From Echiichthys vipera (Eukaryota > Chordata > Actinopteri > Perciformes > Trachinidae), in the NCBI GenBank assembly GCA_963691815.1, contig OY829652.1, forward strand, positions 13,049,027-13,113,026: a DNA stretch of 64,000 bases, in the 5' to 3' direction. The notes beneath the pieces are model-generated. The model did no database searches and was not told the DNA's origin. It saw nothing but the letters and a program-made list of their open reading frames with translations. The translations under genes were made by a program, and so were the position numbers. Numbering within the stretch: position 1 is the stretch's first letter; each line of letters starts with the position of its first letter. Of this stretch, positions 35,801 through 47,145 are shown piece after piece.

Positions 35801-38800
35801 TGGAACAGAGGTGATAGTTTGCCGTCGACTGTAGTATTTGCAGTTTGGCAATTAAAGTTTGTTTAATTGCCACTTTTCGGGCGAGAGACAGGCGACGCAA
35901 CAGTCGGCCTTCGTCGCCACTTGTTCTTTGAAGTCGGCTTGGTGTGTGTCCCTGCGTTAAGATGTTAGGTTGCTTTGTTACCTTATTGCTGAGCCTCTTC
36001 CAAATCATGTCTTTTTTTTAAGATTTACTAATAATTTAGATTATTTATTGACTATAAGGGGGAAGCAGCGTTGCCATGCAAAGATAATATAAATACAACT
36101 ATACATTAACCTACAAATTATACACAGAACTAGAAATTCACAGCCATTATTTAGCTTCAGACATATTCTGAGATTCTGCAAATTGATTTTAATACAGTAC
36201 TGAAATGAATGGAAACGAATGGAAGTCTGGGAAGAAAAAAAATGTATCTATGGCATGCTTTGAAACTGGTCAGGAGTAACTAAATGTACTTGTTATTAAG
36301 TATATGGTAAAACGTCCCAGTCCTTTGGTAACCAGGGAAAATGTTTTAGCAAGAAAATCTTTCCTTTGACTGTGTCTTGTTTCCAAGCAGCCTGTATAAT
36401 TCCCCTGACTGTGCCCCAGACTGTATTAATAAAGGATGACTGATTGTGGGGCCCTGGGTCTACTCGGGCTGAGCTACTGAACCATGCTGCAAACTAGTTT
36501 ACTACCAACATACTTCATCTTCAGTGCAGAGCCTTACCTGAGGGACTGCAGAATGGCATTCATGAAGCATGTGTTGCCCAAGTTCCGCAGGCCTGTAGCA
36601 CCTAAAGTCACCCCATCCTGACAGAGACAAGTGAAATACATAAAGATATTTAAGGAAAAGCACATTTTAAGCCAACAAGCTAAATATTTTTGTGAAAATA
36701 AGCAGCAGCTCTATAAAGGCTGTTGTTACTCATTTAATTGGAGCCCTGTCCCCCAGTGAGAATAAAGATTTGTAAAGAACCATTTTGAGAAAAGCTTAGC
36801 AGCAGTAGAGTCTACTGTGCGAGCACACAAGTGTGGAGTGGCAGCTCACAGCCTCTTGTTTCGAAACAAAAACAATCATTAATATTTTCAGCCACTTACA
36901 TCATCTTTCAACAACTTGCTGTCTAGAGCTGGGCTTTCCTGAAATTTTCTTTTCCTTGGTCGGTCACCCATCATTGCTGAGCTGTAAGAGGCAAAACATT
37001 TAGTCGTGCACACTGATGTATTGTATGTATTAAGTATCGTTCTGATTAGGCAGACTTTTGGGGGGTAGAGTCATCTTAACTTGGCTTTTAAACACCTAAC
37101 AATGTAAACTATAAATCTGAGGCTACATTTGTTATTAATATCATTTGGCGGTGTGTAATGCTGAGTACAAATATGAGACAAAAACGTGTTGTTTTTTTTT
37201 ATTCTTGATGTGTACTTACTTTTCTAAGCTCTGCAGATGTTCCCTCACCTTCTGCACCTGCCCGAGTTTGGTGTCATTTACAACAAAGTCATCACATCTG
37301 TAACTGTAAAATCCACATTTGTCAAGACACAACCATATTTGAAAATACAGTGAACATGAGACTTTAAACCATCAGTACTACAAAAGAAACAGGGTGTCAT
37401 ACACATATTGCGTAGTGTTTCACTGTGGAAGCGTGCAACGTTTAATCACATGCAAGTGTGGCAGGAGTGATTTTCATCAAATTGTTCATAAATTTGGATC
37501 ACTGTGTTAGCTTGTAATTAACAAACATGATCATTTTTGGCAGAATGTTGGATGTTGACCTGATTAGCTTCAATCATTTAATGATGTCGCTATAAAGAAA
37601 CATTTGGTTCTGGTAACCCCGCCATAAAAATACTTGTTCTGACTGTTTTATGACTGTACTTTTGCAGGGCCCCACAGTGGCTTCAGATTGTAGACATAGA
37701 TAGACACTCACCAAAATACGCTGAAGTTGCTGCAGTCCATGCAGACAGAATGATGGGATTTGTCTTTCTCCTGTTTCTCGCCTTTCTTTTGACTAATACC
37801 AACGACTTGGCTCTCTTCAAAATGTTTCTTTGCATGTCCATTGACATATCTAAAAATAAAGAGATGACTTTATACAAACAAGATCTGGAACTACAAGATA
37901 ATAATCTAATACAAACAATGACAAAGAATAACTACAGTGCTCATCAACCAGAGCATCTGTTTTTATCAAAGAAAATCCATGATGATCTTTGAAAACCCCA
38001 GGTGTTAAACACCTCATGCTAATGTTTTGATAGTATTTCAAGAATTATCAAATCTGGAAAAAAAACTGTCTGCCTGTTGCACAGTAAACAAAATGTGCCT
38101 GGCGCAAATATGGTAACTGGAAATGACACTAGAGGCCGAGACTGGACAGCACTGACATGACGTGGTTTGTATACAATGAAGGAAAATGTTGTCTGTGTGC
38201 AAGTATTACTGTCAGAGAACGGCCCGCGATAAAAATTGGCCCCAGCCAGACTTCTTGATAACCACAGCATTTGAGAAAGAGGGAAAATTCCCCATGGACA
38301 GTGCCAAAGCTAAAGGGATTACTAACAAGGTCATGGAGTCCATTGCATTAGATGACAAACCTTTCTCCATTGGATGACATTGGGAGGCCAAAACACTGTT
38401 CACCAGATAACAATGCCATGACACAGACCTGGATTAAAATTGTTAAAATGTCCCTTTGAATATAAATTCTCTCATGTACACTGACCATGGAACCTCCATG
38501 CAAAACAGTGATGTAGGCTACGTCCCAGCAAGACTGGCAGAGGCTACGTAACCATTAGACGCTATTGGAGCCCAGTTCAGTTCATAACGATACTTTATAA
38601 AACGTTCTATCGGTGCCGAAGAATCAGCTGAACGGATTAATTGTTCTTGTTCTTAGCTCTGTCACATGAATGAAGGTATAATACACAAGATATAGAAGTG
38701 GGCTAACCAGACTTATAATAAAGCAAACTTATGGCAGCTCTAGGTGAATGCTTTGAGCAAATACATAACATTTATATTATTAACCTCAGGTTTTAGGGCA

Positions 38801-39660
38801 TATATTTATATACAGCCATCTCAGTGACCACAGACTGACTTAAAAAAAAAACATTAATTTATGTATTATAGACATTACATGGTGGGTCAAAATGGTCACC
38901 AAAAGCAAAAGGACTGAGACACAACAGAGTAGGTTACTGGTGTGGTTTGTTTGCTACTCTGAGCACAGCTTTAGTTGCCAGCAAAACTACAAGAACTTAC
39001 CTTCCACAATGGACCATCAGACAGGTAAGACAAATCCATGGACTTTTATTGGACCTGCAAACTGGAGATGAAAGATGAAGTCTTCGTTAAGAAGTGTAGA
39101 GTTTAATATGACCATGTTATGTAGCTGTGGTTTTCTATTGAATAGGCCATTCCTTCATGTGTTCATTGTGATCTGCCATTCTTGTGATAGCGGTTTATGG
39201 AGGACTAAACATGACTTAAGTCTCAATAAATAAATACATAAATGCAGAAATAAATCAATAAATACATGGATAAATAAATGAATGCATGATTAAATGTAAA
39301 TATAAATAAATGCTTTACATTTATTCATTAATTTATTTCTGTATTGATTCCCTTTTTTAAATGCAGATACTTTATTGATTGAGACTAAAGTCATGTTTAG
39401 TCTTCCAAAACAGTTGTGCTACATTATCTATCTAGCTGGAACAAATGTGGCAGTATAGGCGCCAGCAAAAGCTGGGATCTAAATTACTGCACAGACACCG
39501 GTCACGTATGAATCCATTAATGTAGAATTTAGTAACGTTAAGTGAAAGGATGACAAATACTTCTCTCACCGTTGCAACACCATGAGGACGGAGTACCGTT
39601 AGGGAACCTGGCGGTATCGGTAAGATAGCTCACGTTTGAGTTCAGATGAGGGCACTCCAT
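29850..39660 (-). CDS. usp3: ubiquitin carboxyl-terminal hydrolase 3 (15 coding exons), with C-terminal extension
   Basis: Minus-strand coding exons: 39660-39570, 39061-39001, 37849-37712, 37303-37220, 36981-36900, 36617-36538, 35245-35132, 34886-34773, 34598-34449, 33995-33889, 33756-33676, 33559-33441, 33321-33208, 30942-30875, 30291-29850. All junctions have GT donors and AG acceptors and keep frame: 1845 nt, 614 residues. The protein starts MECPHLNSN. Residues about 1-120 are the zinc-finger UBP domain (SPWICLTCLMVHCGRYVNGH, then SVCMDCSNFSVFCYRCDDF). The USP domain starts at GLRNLGNTCFMNAILQS with catalytic Cys169; the QQQDAHEFMRYLLDHL box follows, then paired zinc-binding cysteines (CLICGTESRKFDPFL, YYCHKCKKRQKS), and the His box GVGSGHYTAY (His473) with HFND (Asp489). 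From family knowledge, USP3 removes ubiquitin from histones H2A and H2B in the nucleus and acts in DNA-damage signalling. The family normally ends soon after ILFYVE (here residue about 512); this copy continues about 93 residues further. Introns hold several transposons. Identity is very secure. Confidence 0.97.
31273..32097 (+). mobile_element. Tc1/mariner element, internally deleted and inactive (usp3 intron 13)
   Basis: The ends are inverted repeats of about 45 bp: CAGTGCTTATAG at 31273 onward, matched on the opposite strand from 32097 downward, both followed by a block reading ATGATACCCTTTTGAAA. The left flank is TA, as expected for Tc1. Inside, 31448-31912 encodes a transposase fragment of 154 residues with Tc1 hallmarks (KHGGGSIMLWACFSSAGTG; FQHDNDPKHP). 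The element is only about 0.8 kb against 1.6 kb for full-length relatives. The residue matching the first catalytic Asp is Gly (WRGETK), and the third acidic position reads MDLKSAV rather than the usual Glu context. It is a fossil lying in the intron opposite to usp3. Confidence 0.93.
35369..35954. mobile_element. hAT-like non-autonomous element (usp3 intron 6)
   Basis: The ends are CAGGGACACACC at 35369 and its near-complement GGTGTGTGTCCCTG ending at 35954, with further matching sequence just inside (a GCTG/GCCGAC motif). CA...TG termini with imperfect short inverted repeats suggest a hAT-like MITE of about 586 bp. I could not find a clean 8-bp target duplication, so the superfamily is tentative. 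No transposase ORF is present. Confidence 0.5.
39199..39406. mobile_element. palindromic A/T-rich MITE in usp3 intron 1
   Basis: The segment is nearly one inverted repeat: it starts GGAGGACTAAACATGAC at 39199 and ends with the complement of GGAAGACTAAACATGAC at 39406. The arms continue inward as runs of AAATAAAT-type units. As RNA it would fold into a long hairpin about 160 bp downstream of the first coding exon of usp3. There is no coding content. Confidence 0.7.
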
Positions 39661-42349
39661 CAGTTCACAGTTGTGAATCGAGTCAGCTAACGTTAGCCAA
39701 CACTACAACACCAACGGTACCAGGAGCAAAGCAGCTAACAATAGTGAGCCAATTAACCGATAACGTTGTACCAGCTAAAGCTAACGTTAGCTGACCAACT
39801 ACTTCTGCTCGCGAATGCACGTTGCTCACGCTAACACGTTTGGTAGCTCTACTTCTTGCATAATTTCAGGGTACAAAAACAGTTTACAGAAAATAAAGGT
39901 AACACCGTTTCCATCCTGACATATTGTTATTATAAATAGTAATGTTATCTTTGGTGTATAAGGTACTAGATAGCTGCTGGCGCTTGCCACAAACAAATGG
40001 AAATAACTTGAGGAAGTGACGCAGTGTCTGCCGGCTCGGCTGTTTGCCAACTACGAAACAAAGATGAAAAACCTTCAGGGAGCTACATTTTACTACTTCC
40101 TTCTTCGCTTACAGTACCCGGGCCGCTTAGAGATGCAGTTGCTGCTGGGGTCGGCGGTCTATTTCTATTGTATTTATACCCAAAGACATATTGAAGCGGC
40201 TAATATTTAACCTAATCAAGCCGTGTTGCGAGGCAACTTGATTAGAAGTGTCACGCATGCGTACTAGTGAGCCACTACCTCGCTCTACCGGAGCTTTATA
40301 TAGGAAGGTCCCTTTTTGAGTATAAAAACAAATAATGATGTATAAATGAATTAATAATTAATATTAAAGATGCACAATTAGTAATCCTGCTTCTATATAT
40401 TCTGGAGTAATGAGTATTTTGATATAGAATGGGAAAAACAAGGTTATTACCCAGGAAGTTTCGTTTTTTTTTAAATCTCAAATAAGGTGCGGGGAAATGA
40501 TTGCACAGATGTTATCCTGTTAATTCTGTTATTGTAAGGTTTATGTTAATGTTGATCCTTTCTGTTCCTTGTACACATCACAGATGAAACAACACAACAT
40601 CTTTTTTGGGAATGCTCTTTCAGTCAAACACTGTGGCATGAAATGGCCCTCTTTTTAAACAGAAAGATGGGTATACAGCTCAAACTCAATTTTTTTTTTT
40701 GTTTTTTTGTATTTTTGAAAATATCTTTCCTGTCATGTTATTAATCTTTTCTTATTATTAGCTAAATTCTTTATGACACCACCAAATTTGCAAACCAGAA
40801 AACTAATTTTATTGTTTTCATTTCTTACTTTAACTCCTACCTGGACACACTAAAGTATTGAACTAACTGAAAAGCTGTGGAAACCAAGCGATATTGTTAT
40901 TGTTACTATTATTATATATGTATATATTGTTTGAAGATTGCACAGTAATAAAGTTTGTAAGTCTATTTGTTTCTGGAACACTTGAACCTCTGAGTGTCGT
41001 GATGCTAACACTTTATTTCACAAAACGCCATGAATCGTTTTTAATGTTGTTGTGATTAGTTGCACCAAAGATTCTCTATCTCTGGTTGCACACATTAGAA
41101 AGTTAGGCTACTTCAATATTCCTATGTTTTCAGTTCTTTTGGCATAATGACAGTAGCAAACGACTGACATATTTATTTGTGTAGCTGCAGGTTATAGTGG
41201 TTTCCTTGAATATGTTGCACGTACGGATCTAAATGAGCATTTTGTGATGAGAGAGCCAGTGACTACAAACAATGTAGGCCTAATGCATTTTGATTATGAT
41301 AAACCTTTATTTTCCTCAGATATGATGGCTGCTAAGAGGATTGAGTGGACAGATGCCACTCTTGTACTTATAAGCTATTGATTTAGGCATAACAAATATT
41401 ACTCTAAAGGCTATTTCAAGGCTACATGAAATCTAGACCTCCAGGGTAAGAAAGTCCTCTTTTTATGTACTAAAAGAGGAACATTTTACAGAGTGCCATT
41501 CTTTTAATCCTCAGGTCAATGAAGATAATGCAATATTTAATTAAATACTTAGGCTACACCACCTACACTGGAAAAAAAAACCACATAAAAAAACTCCACC
41601 AGAAAATGAGACAATCCTGTGATCCTTTTACAAAACTGTTTAATATCCCAAATACAAAGCATGAGCATTTTATATTACAGTCGTTGTTGTTTTTGACACT
41701 TTTATGTTGAGATGTTTACAGCCTAGAACAAAATATTCACAGATGCTGAGCAGGAAAACATAATAACAGAGAGAGTTCAGTGGGCATCGTTTCACAAAAA
41801 CAGCTCTAAATATATGTGTTGGGTTTTGAATTGGCACGTGTTCGGAAGTCTTTGAGCCAGGTGATGATGCAGTTTTATTTTGGAAACATTGAAATGGTTA
41901 TGAGACCAAATTGTTAAGTGCACAAGCAGAGTAGGCTACCTGAACATGCAATGATGTAGTTCAGCTCCTGTTTATGTTTGTCATAAAAAACAACAACACT
42001 GACTTTCTTCGACTGGAAATATCCTCATACGTTTTGATGATGGGTTCGATTTTGGGCAGCACTTAAGAATTCATTTCATTAATAGCTGATGTGCTGACTG
42101 TTCTCTCAATAAATCATTTGGTCAATAAAACTTGTTTATCACAAGTTCTTGGATCCCAACTTGTTTTGTCCGAAAAGAACAGTCCAAAACCCAAATATAT
42201 TTAAAGAAAGGCGGGAAATCCTCACAACTGAGAAGCTAGAACGAAGAAAACAATACATCAATTATCAAAACCGTTGCCGATCAACTCATCATTTAATGGA
42301 CAAATAGTTTTAGCTCTGGTTTCTTTGGGTTACACTTTGACTAATCAGA
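39661..42349. other. usp3 5' flank and Kunitz gene 3' flank
   Basis: The first 600 bp should hold the usp3 promoter and 5' UTR: repeated GCTAACGTTAGC-type palindromes occur at 39,690-39,800 and no TATA box is seen. From about 40,330 the DNA is A/T-rich and featureless. Confidence 0.6.
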
Positions 42350-42355
42350 TTTATT
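42350..42355 (-). terminator. candidate poly(A) signal of the Kunitz gene
   Basis: AATAAA on the minus strand, about 220 nt after the stop codon of the Kunitz gene. Position and orientation fit, but the hexamer is common in A/T-rich DNA. Confidence 0.5.
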
Positions 42356-42576
42356 TTGAATTGCTGAATGAAAGAACAAGATGAAACTCAAAGGGGGAAA
42401 AAAACAACTCAAGAAACATCACCACACAAACTTGAACAAAATTGTAATGGCTATTACATGTCAGTAAAAAAAAAATGTAAATTGAACTTAAATGTTAAAT
42501 GGTATCAAGATCGGTAGACTTATAATACAAAACCAAGATGGTAATAACTTGGTGCTATCGAGGTGACATGATTTTT

Positions 42577-45356
42577 TTATGCCATTTCAATCCCCCTCTC
42601 CTGAAGAGGTGCGCCCGACTGGGGGTCTTTACTTTTCTCCGCTGCCTTCTTCTTGGGGCTCTTTTTCCTAAAGAAGTACAATAAATATTAAGATAATTAA
42701 ATGAGTAGTCATTAACTGCAAGTATTGCTTTGAGTTTTCATTTTTTATGTAAAACTATAAAGAAAAAGATAAATATTCTTACTTTGACTGAATGGTCAAG
42801 ACAATTACAGTTATGAAAATAGCTGCAATAATGACCCCAAGCAGAACTCCACAGATGATCGCTGTTAAAGACAAGTTTAACAGATGAGAAAGGTTCATGT
42901 ACATAGATTTAATATTAACATTCAAACAAAAGTATATACCAACATATATGCATTAAACCAAAAGAGGGATCTGTCCTGCTTGAGTTTATTGTTTGACTAC
43001 TGACCAATAGGAGTGTCTGGCTCGTCCTCCTCCTCTTCGTCACCATCATCTTAGAACCAAAACAATTTACATCATGTTAAAAAACACAGTGTTGTATCAT
43101 ATTTTTAATAGTTTCATCACTGACTGATTACCTTTAAATCACATGTATGCATTATCAGACGCAAGAGAGAGATTAGTGCTCACCGTGGATGCCAGCACAT
43201 GTGGCGTTGCAGCTGCCCTGGTCAAAGAATCTGTTTCCGTTTCCGATGCATCCAGACCAAAGGAATTTTTTGCATTTGTCATGAACAGAATCGTAGTAGT
43301 ATCTCAAATACTGTCCACTGCAATCACCTATGGCCTTTTTAAAGTGGCAAGCTTGGGACACTGCAGGGGAATCATAATCCTCATTAGAAGAAGTCATCGT
43401 AGTGGTTGCAGTATGTTAATAGTACTAATATAAAAACACAACAAAAATATGATTGATTATGTCTAAACTGCTCAGCCGATGATATAAACGGGTATACAAA
43501 AATGATTTGAGATGTTTTAAACATTTGCTAAATCAACTAGTAAGTCAGGTGTATTCTTTTTTTTTTTTTGCATCTGTCATGAGTAGTCCTGCTCTTTCAC
43601 CACTTGGTGGCGTCTTGCTAACACTAATACTGACATGTGTTACCTCTGAGGAAATAAGTAATAAAACAGGTGGAAAAAGATAAAATTCAAAAAATTTATG
43701 TGGTGATATTATGAATATGCTCCTCTTCAGACATAAAAATAATGTAGTTGAGGTATAGATCTCAAGAAGGCCCCTCTCTCTCTCTCAGTTATCGATGAGG
43801 CTTGATGATGATGTATACTTTCATGGTCCTTTAGACCATAAAACTCTACCTCGTTAGCCAGTTCATGTTCCAAAGTCCGCAGACAACAGTCAGGGAGAAG
43901 GGCCGCTTCTTTAGACTGGGTTCATCTACTTTTCACTAACAGAGCTAGTGGTGAATCAATATAAATTGTTGTTTGGGTTGATATTCTTTCAACGTTAGGC
44001 TTTAAAACCATCTTACCATCCATGGGGTACAGATTCTCTGCATTGATGGAACAGTTTCTTATGCACTCTCTTTCATTTTGAAAACGGTTGGCATTTCCTC
44101 CTTCGCCTTTGTATAGGAAAGGTTTGCATTTATCGTCGATGGGGTCGTAATACAAAGAAAAGGTGTAGACAGAGCCTTGACCTTCATCATGTTCCAATTT
44201 ACAGAATTCTGTTGGATGATGATAAAAAAAAAGACTGTTAGACAAGTTTTATCTGCAAAAGCTCAACTTTAAAGTACAGTTCTGTGGTCCGATCTATTGG
44301 TTACAGAGTAAGACTAACAAGATTACCATTGACATCGTTGTTTCAGTGAAACTCATCAGCACATAAGTAATGTTTAACTAATCTCATCACCAGATACCCA
44401 CTCCCTCTTTTTATGACAGCAATAAAAAGTGTCATTTATGGTACATTTTCAGTCCTCCCGCCCTTCATAGATTTCACAGAAGGGAAGTGATCACAAACGA
44501 TTCTTTTAAGATCAAGCTTTCAACCCAAAACACATTTTATTTTGGAGAGAAACTAAGTAACTGGTTATTAAGCGATGCTCAAAATGTGAGCCTCTCCTAA
44601 CCTTTTTTACAGCTTCGAGATTAGATGAAGTTGCAGGTTGACATATAGTTTCAGCCCATCATGTTCAGACTCAGACAGAAATGATCTCAGTGTTTAAAAG
44701 TTTGGAATTATAGAGGGAGGAATTGTCCAGTCAGCTTAGCACAATCGTTAGCAACGTGTAAATAACATTTCCAGGTACATAAACTACCATCTGTTCTTTT
44801 TTTAGTCACAGCTTAAGATAATCATTGTGGGCTTCAGTTGCAAGTTACAACGTGAACATGAAGTCAGTAAATAAAAAAGGTAAAATACAATGTCCTGTTA
44901 AGATATGCATTTTAGACTTGTATAATATATCAAAATGTTTTTTTTCCTATCAAGTCTAGCGGTTTCTGATTGAACGAATCAAATGATTATTGCAGGCATC
45001 ACTTATACTGTATATGATTCAGCCTACTTAGTCTTCCACCAATGCAACCGCCATGTTGCTCTGAGAGGACTGACGGTGAAACTTTTGTGAAACGGAAACA
45101 TTACATTTAGGTAATAATATATTTACAGTTATGTTTACAAAAAGCAGCAATACACAAATCTAACATTTGACAATGTTTTACTAAAGATTAGCCTGTGTGC
45201 TAGTAGCCCGGCCTGTTCTGAAAAGTAAACCTCTAGTCTATACATTTTTGCTTACGGTTTGAAAATAAGAAGAAAAAAGTTAAATGTACCTGGAGGATTC
45301 GAATGGCTGATGCAGAACGCAGCAAATGCAATCCCCAAAAACAACAGGTGCTTCAT
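42577..45356 (-). CDS. two-Kunitz-domain type I membrane protein (6 coding exons)
   Basis: Minus-strand coding exons: 45356-45290, 44208-44017, 43360-43184, 43049-43005, 42861-42783, 42667-42577. Frame holds throughout: 651 nt, 216 residues. Order: signal peptide 1-20 (MKHLLFLGIAFAAFCISHS); Kunitz 1, Cys25-Cys75; Kunitz 2, Cys91-Cys141; acidic linker DDGDEEEEDEPDTP; membrane helix about 161-185 (ICGVLLGVIIAAIFITVIVL); basic tail KKKSPKKKAAEKSK. Each Kunitz domain is one exon with phase-1 introns on both sides, the usual shuffled module. Kunitz 2 has all six cysteines with canonical spacing and an N-glycosylation sequon (NAT). Kunitz 1 keeps four cysteines: the positions equal to BPTI Cys14 and Cys38 are Gly and Glu. 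The P1 residue is Ser in both domains, so trypsin inhibition is not expected. The layout resembles HAI-2/SPINT2, but orthology is not shown. By family, such proteins inhibit serine proteases at the cell surface. The gene lies between usp3 and ca12, an insertion relative to the human order. Confidence 0.88.
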
Positions 45357-45627
45357 CTCGCTGCTTGTCTGAGAGCTGTCTTTGTTGGAGTGAGTGAAGG
45401 CTGTAAACTACAGTGGGAGTGGGTTGTCATCACTGAACTTTGGACATTTCCTTAACGGTGAACGCTGACAGCAATTGAAACAAAAGTTAATGGCAGGCAA
45501 AGATCTTCCTCTTTTTTACTCCCTTTATTATACAGTAGTTAAAAGTATATTAGAGCATAACCAGGTATAATAGTTCCATATACAGATAAATATGCAAGAG
45601 CGTGTGATAGTGTTGCCATTGTTGGGT

Positions 45628-45935
45628 GTTCTGACAGTAGGTATTATCAGCATATTTCTCTCCAGGGATCTGAGAGGTCTAACAGGTGCATGCTGTTGAA
45701 ACATATCTGAGAGGTATTTTGGTACTGCCCCAAAGTGATTCATAAACAAGCAACAGTGCTTTAAAGTCACTTCTGTGGCTTACCGGAAGCCAATTTAAGG
45801 ACTTAAATATCAGACTTATGCGGTCAGTTCTTTTGGTTTTTGTAAGAACTCTCGCAGCTGCTTTTTGTTCAAGCTGAAGCTGTTAAATGGTCTTTTTAGG
45901 AAGGCGTGTGAAAAGACCATTGCAGTGGTCAACCC
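45628..45935 (-). mobile_element. L2-like LINE reverse transcriptase C-terminal fragment
   Basis: The minus-strand reading contains KKQLREFLQKPKE-like and YLSDMFQQHAPVRPLRSLER segments and is the same family as the split LINE at 58.2-60.4 kb. It is uninterrupted where that copy carries the TTAA element (here ggacttaaatatcag at about 45798-45812), so it serves as the empty-site reference. It has frameshifts and no long frame. Confidence 0.8.
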
Positions 45936-46104
45936 TGCTGGAAATAAATAATTGAAGGAACATTGTGGCTCCAGTTAAGCATGATACCTGCTACACAACA
46001 GCAACATTCACAAATAAGCATGGATTAGTATATCGAAAAACAGAACACTGTAGATTATGTTTGTCAGGGTTGGGCGATAATTCAAAATAATAATTTATCG
46101 TCTT

Positions 46105-46280
46105 TCATTCATTCATTCATTCATCTTCAACTGCTTGTCCCTGTCGGGGTCGCAGGGGGGGGGCTGGAGCCGATCCCAGCTGACATCGGGCGTGAGGCAG
46201 GGTACACCCTGGACAGGACGCCAGTCTATCGCAGGGCACATAGAGACGAACAGAGACAGACAACCATTCACACGTACGGG
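46105..46280 (-). repeat. dispersed fish repeat (copy 2, inverted)
   Basis: In reverse orientation it matches the repeat at 5.5 kb (GTCCAGGGTGTACCCTGCC, CTCACGCCCGATGTCAGC). It includes the internal part TTGTCTGTCTCTGTTCG that is absent from the first copy and starts with a short (ATTC)n run. Confidence 0.8.
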
Positions 46281-46439
46281 CAATTTTTTCATCAGAGTCA
46301 TCAGTTTATCGTCTTTCAGATTAATCTTATTGTGATAAAATCATCAGGATATCGTGATACACAATTAAGTCATCTAAATTGATAATAAAGTGCACATATA
46401 AATTCAGATTTCTCAGAAAATCTCATGTCCATGCATCCA

Positions 46440-47145
46440 TCTATCCATTTTCTTCTGCTTATCTGGGGCTGGGATACGAAGGCAGCGGGCTAAGCAGAGT
46501 ATTCCAAACTCCTCCTGGGGGACCCCAAGACGATCCCAGGCCAGACAAGATATATAACCTCTCTAGCGTGTTCTGGATTGTACGCCAGGGCTTGTCCCAA
46601 TTGAACCCACCCAGAAAACCTCTAACGGGAGGCACCGGCACCCTGATCAAATGCCCAAACCACCTCAAAGGGCCCTTTCGACACAAATTACCCTCACCTA
46701 CGGAGGAAACCGTAGGGTTTGGATGGTAAATTAGAGTGACTGGTAAATTGAGAGATTTGCCTTTCTTCTCAGCTCCCTCTTCACCACAATGGCACAATAC
46801 AACGCCTGTATCACTGCTGACTTTGCACCAAACCACCTGTCCATCTCCCGCCCCATTTTACCTTCACTTGTGAACAAAACCCCAAGATACTTAAACTCCT
46901 TCTGTTGGGGCAGTACCTCACTCCCAACCAAAAGGGAGTAATGCAATCCACCATTTTCCGCCAGAAAACCATGGCCTCAGACTCGGAGGTGCTGACTCTC
47001 TTCCCAGCTACCTCAGGGTTCGACACCTGGTCAGAGCCGGTACTGTTCCAAACCTGCACGCAACACTTTAGAGGCATGAAAGCCAAAACATGTCCAGAGC
47101 CTTCAGTATCTCAGGGCAAATCTCCTCCACCCCCGTGAACCTTGT
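46440..47145 (-). mobile_element. non-LTR retrotransposon fragment, degenerate
   Basis: On the minus strand, QKEFKYLGVLFTSEGKM (about 46900) and LRWFGHLIRVPVPPVRGF (about 46660) match the fragment at 16.9 kb in order and spacing, but the frame is broken in several places. The product cannot be functional. It lies between the Kunitz gene and the ca12 promoter. Confidence 0.82.

Noticed and set aside
39001..39039. Small frame starting MDLSYLSDG on the minus strand
   Set aside because: This is usp3 exon 2 in the wrong frame; the correct frame gives SPWICLTCLMVHCG and joins exons 1 and 3.
43143..43433. Plus-strand 96-residue frame
   Set aside because: It is the antisense of the second Kunitz exon.
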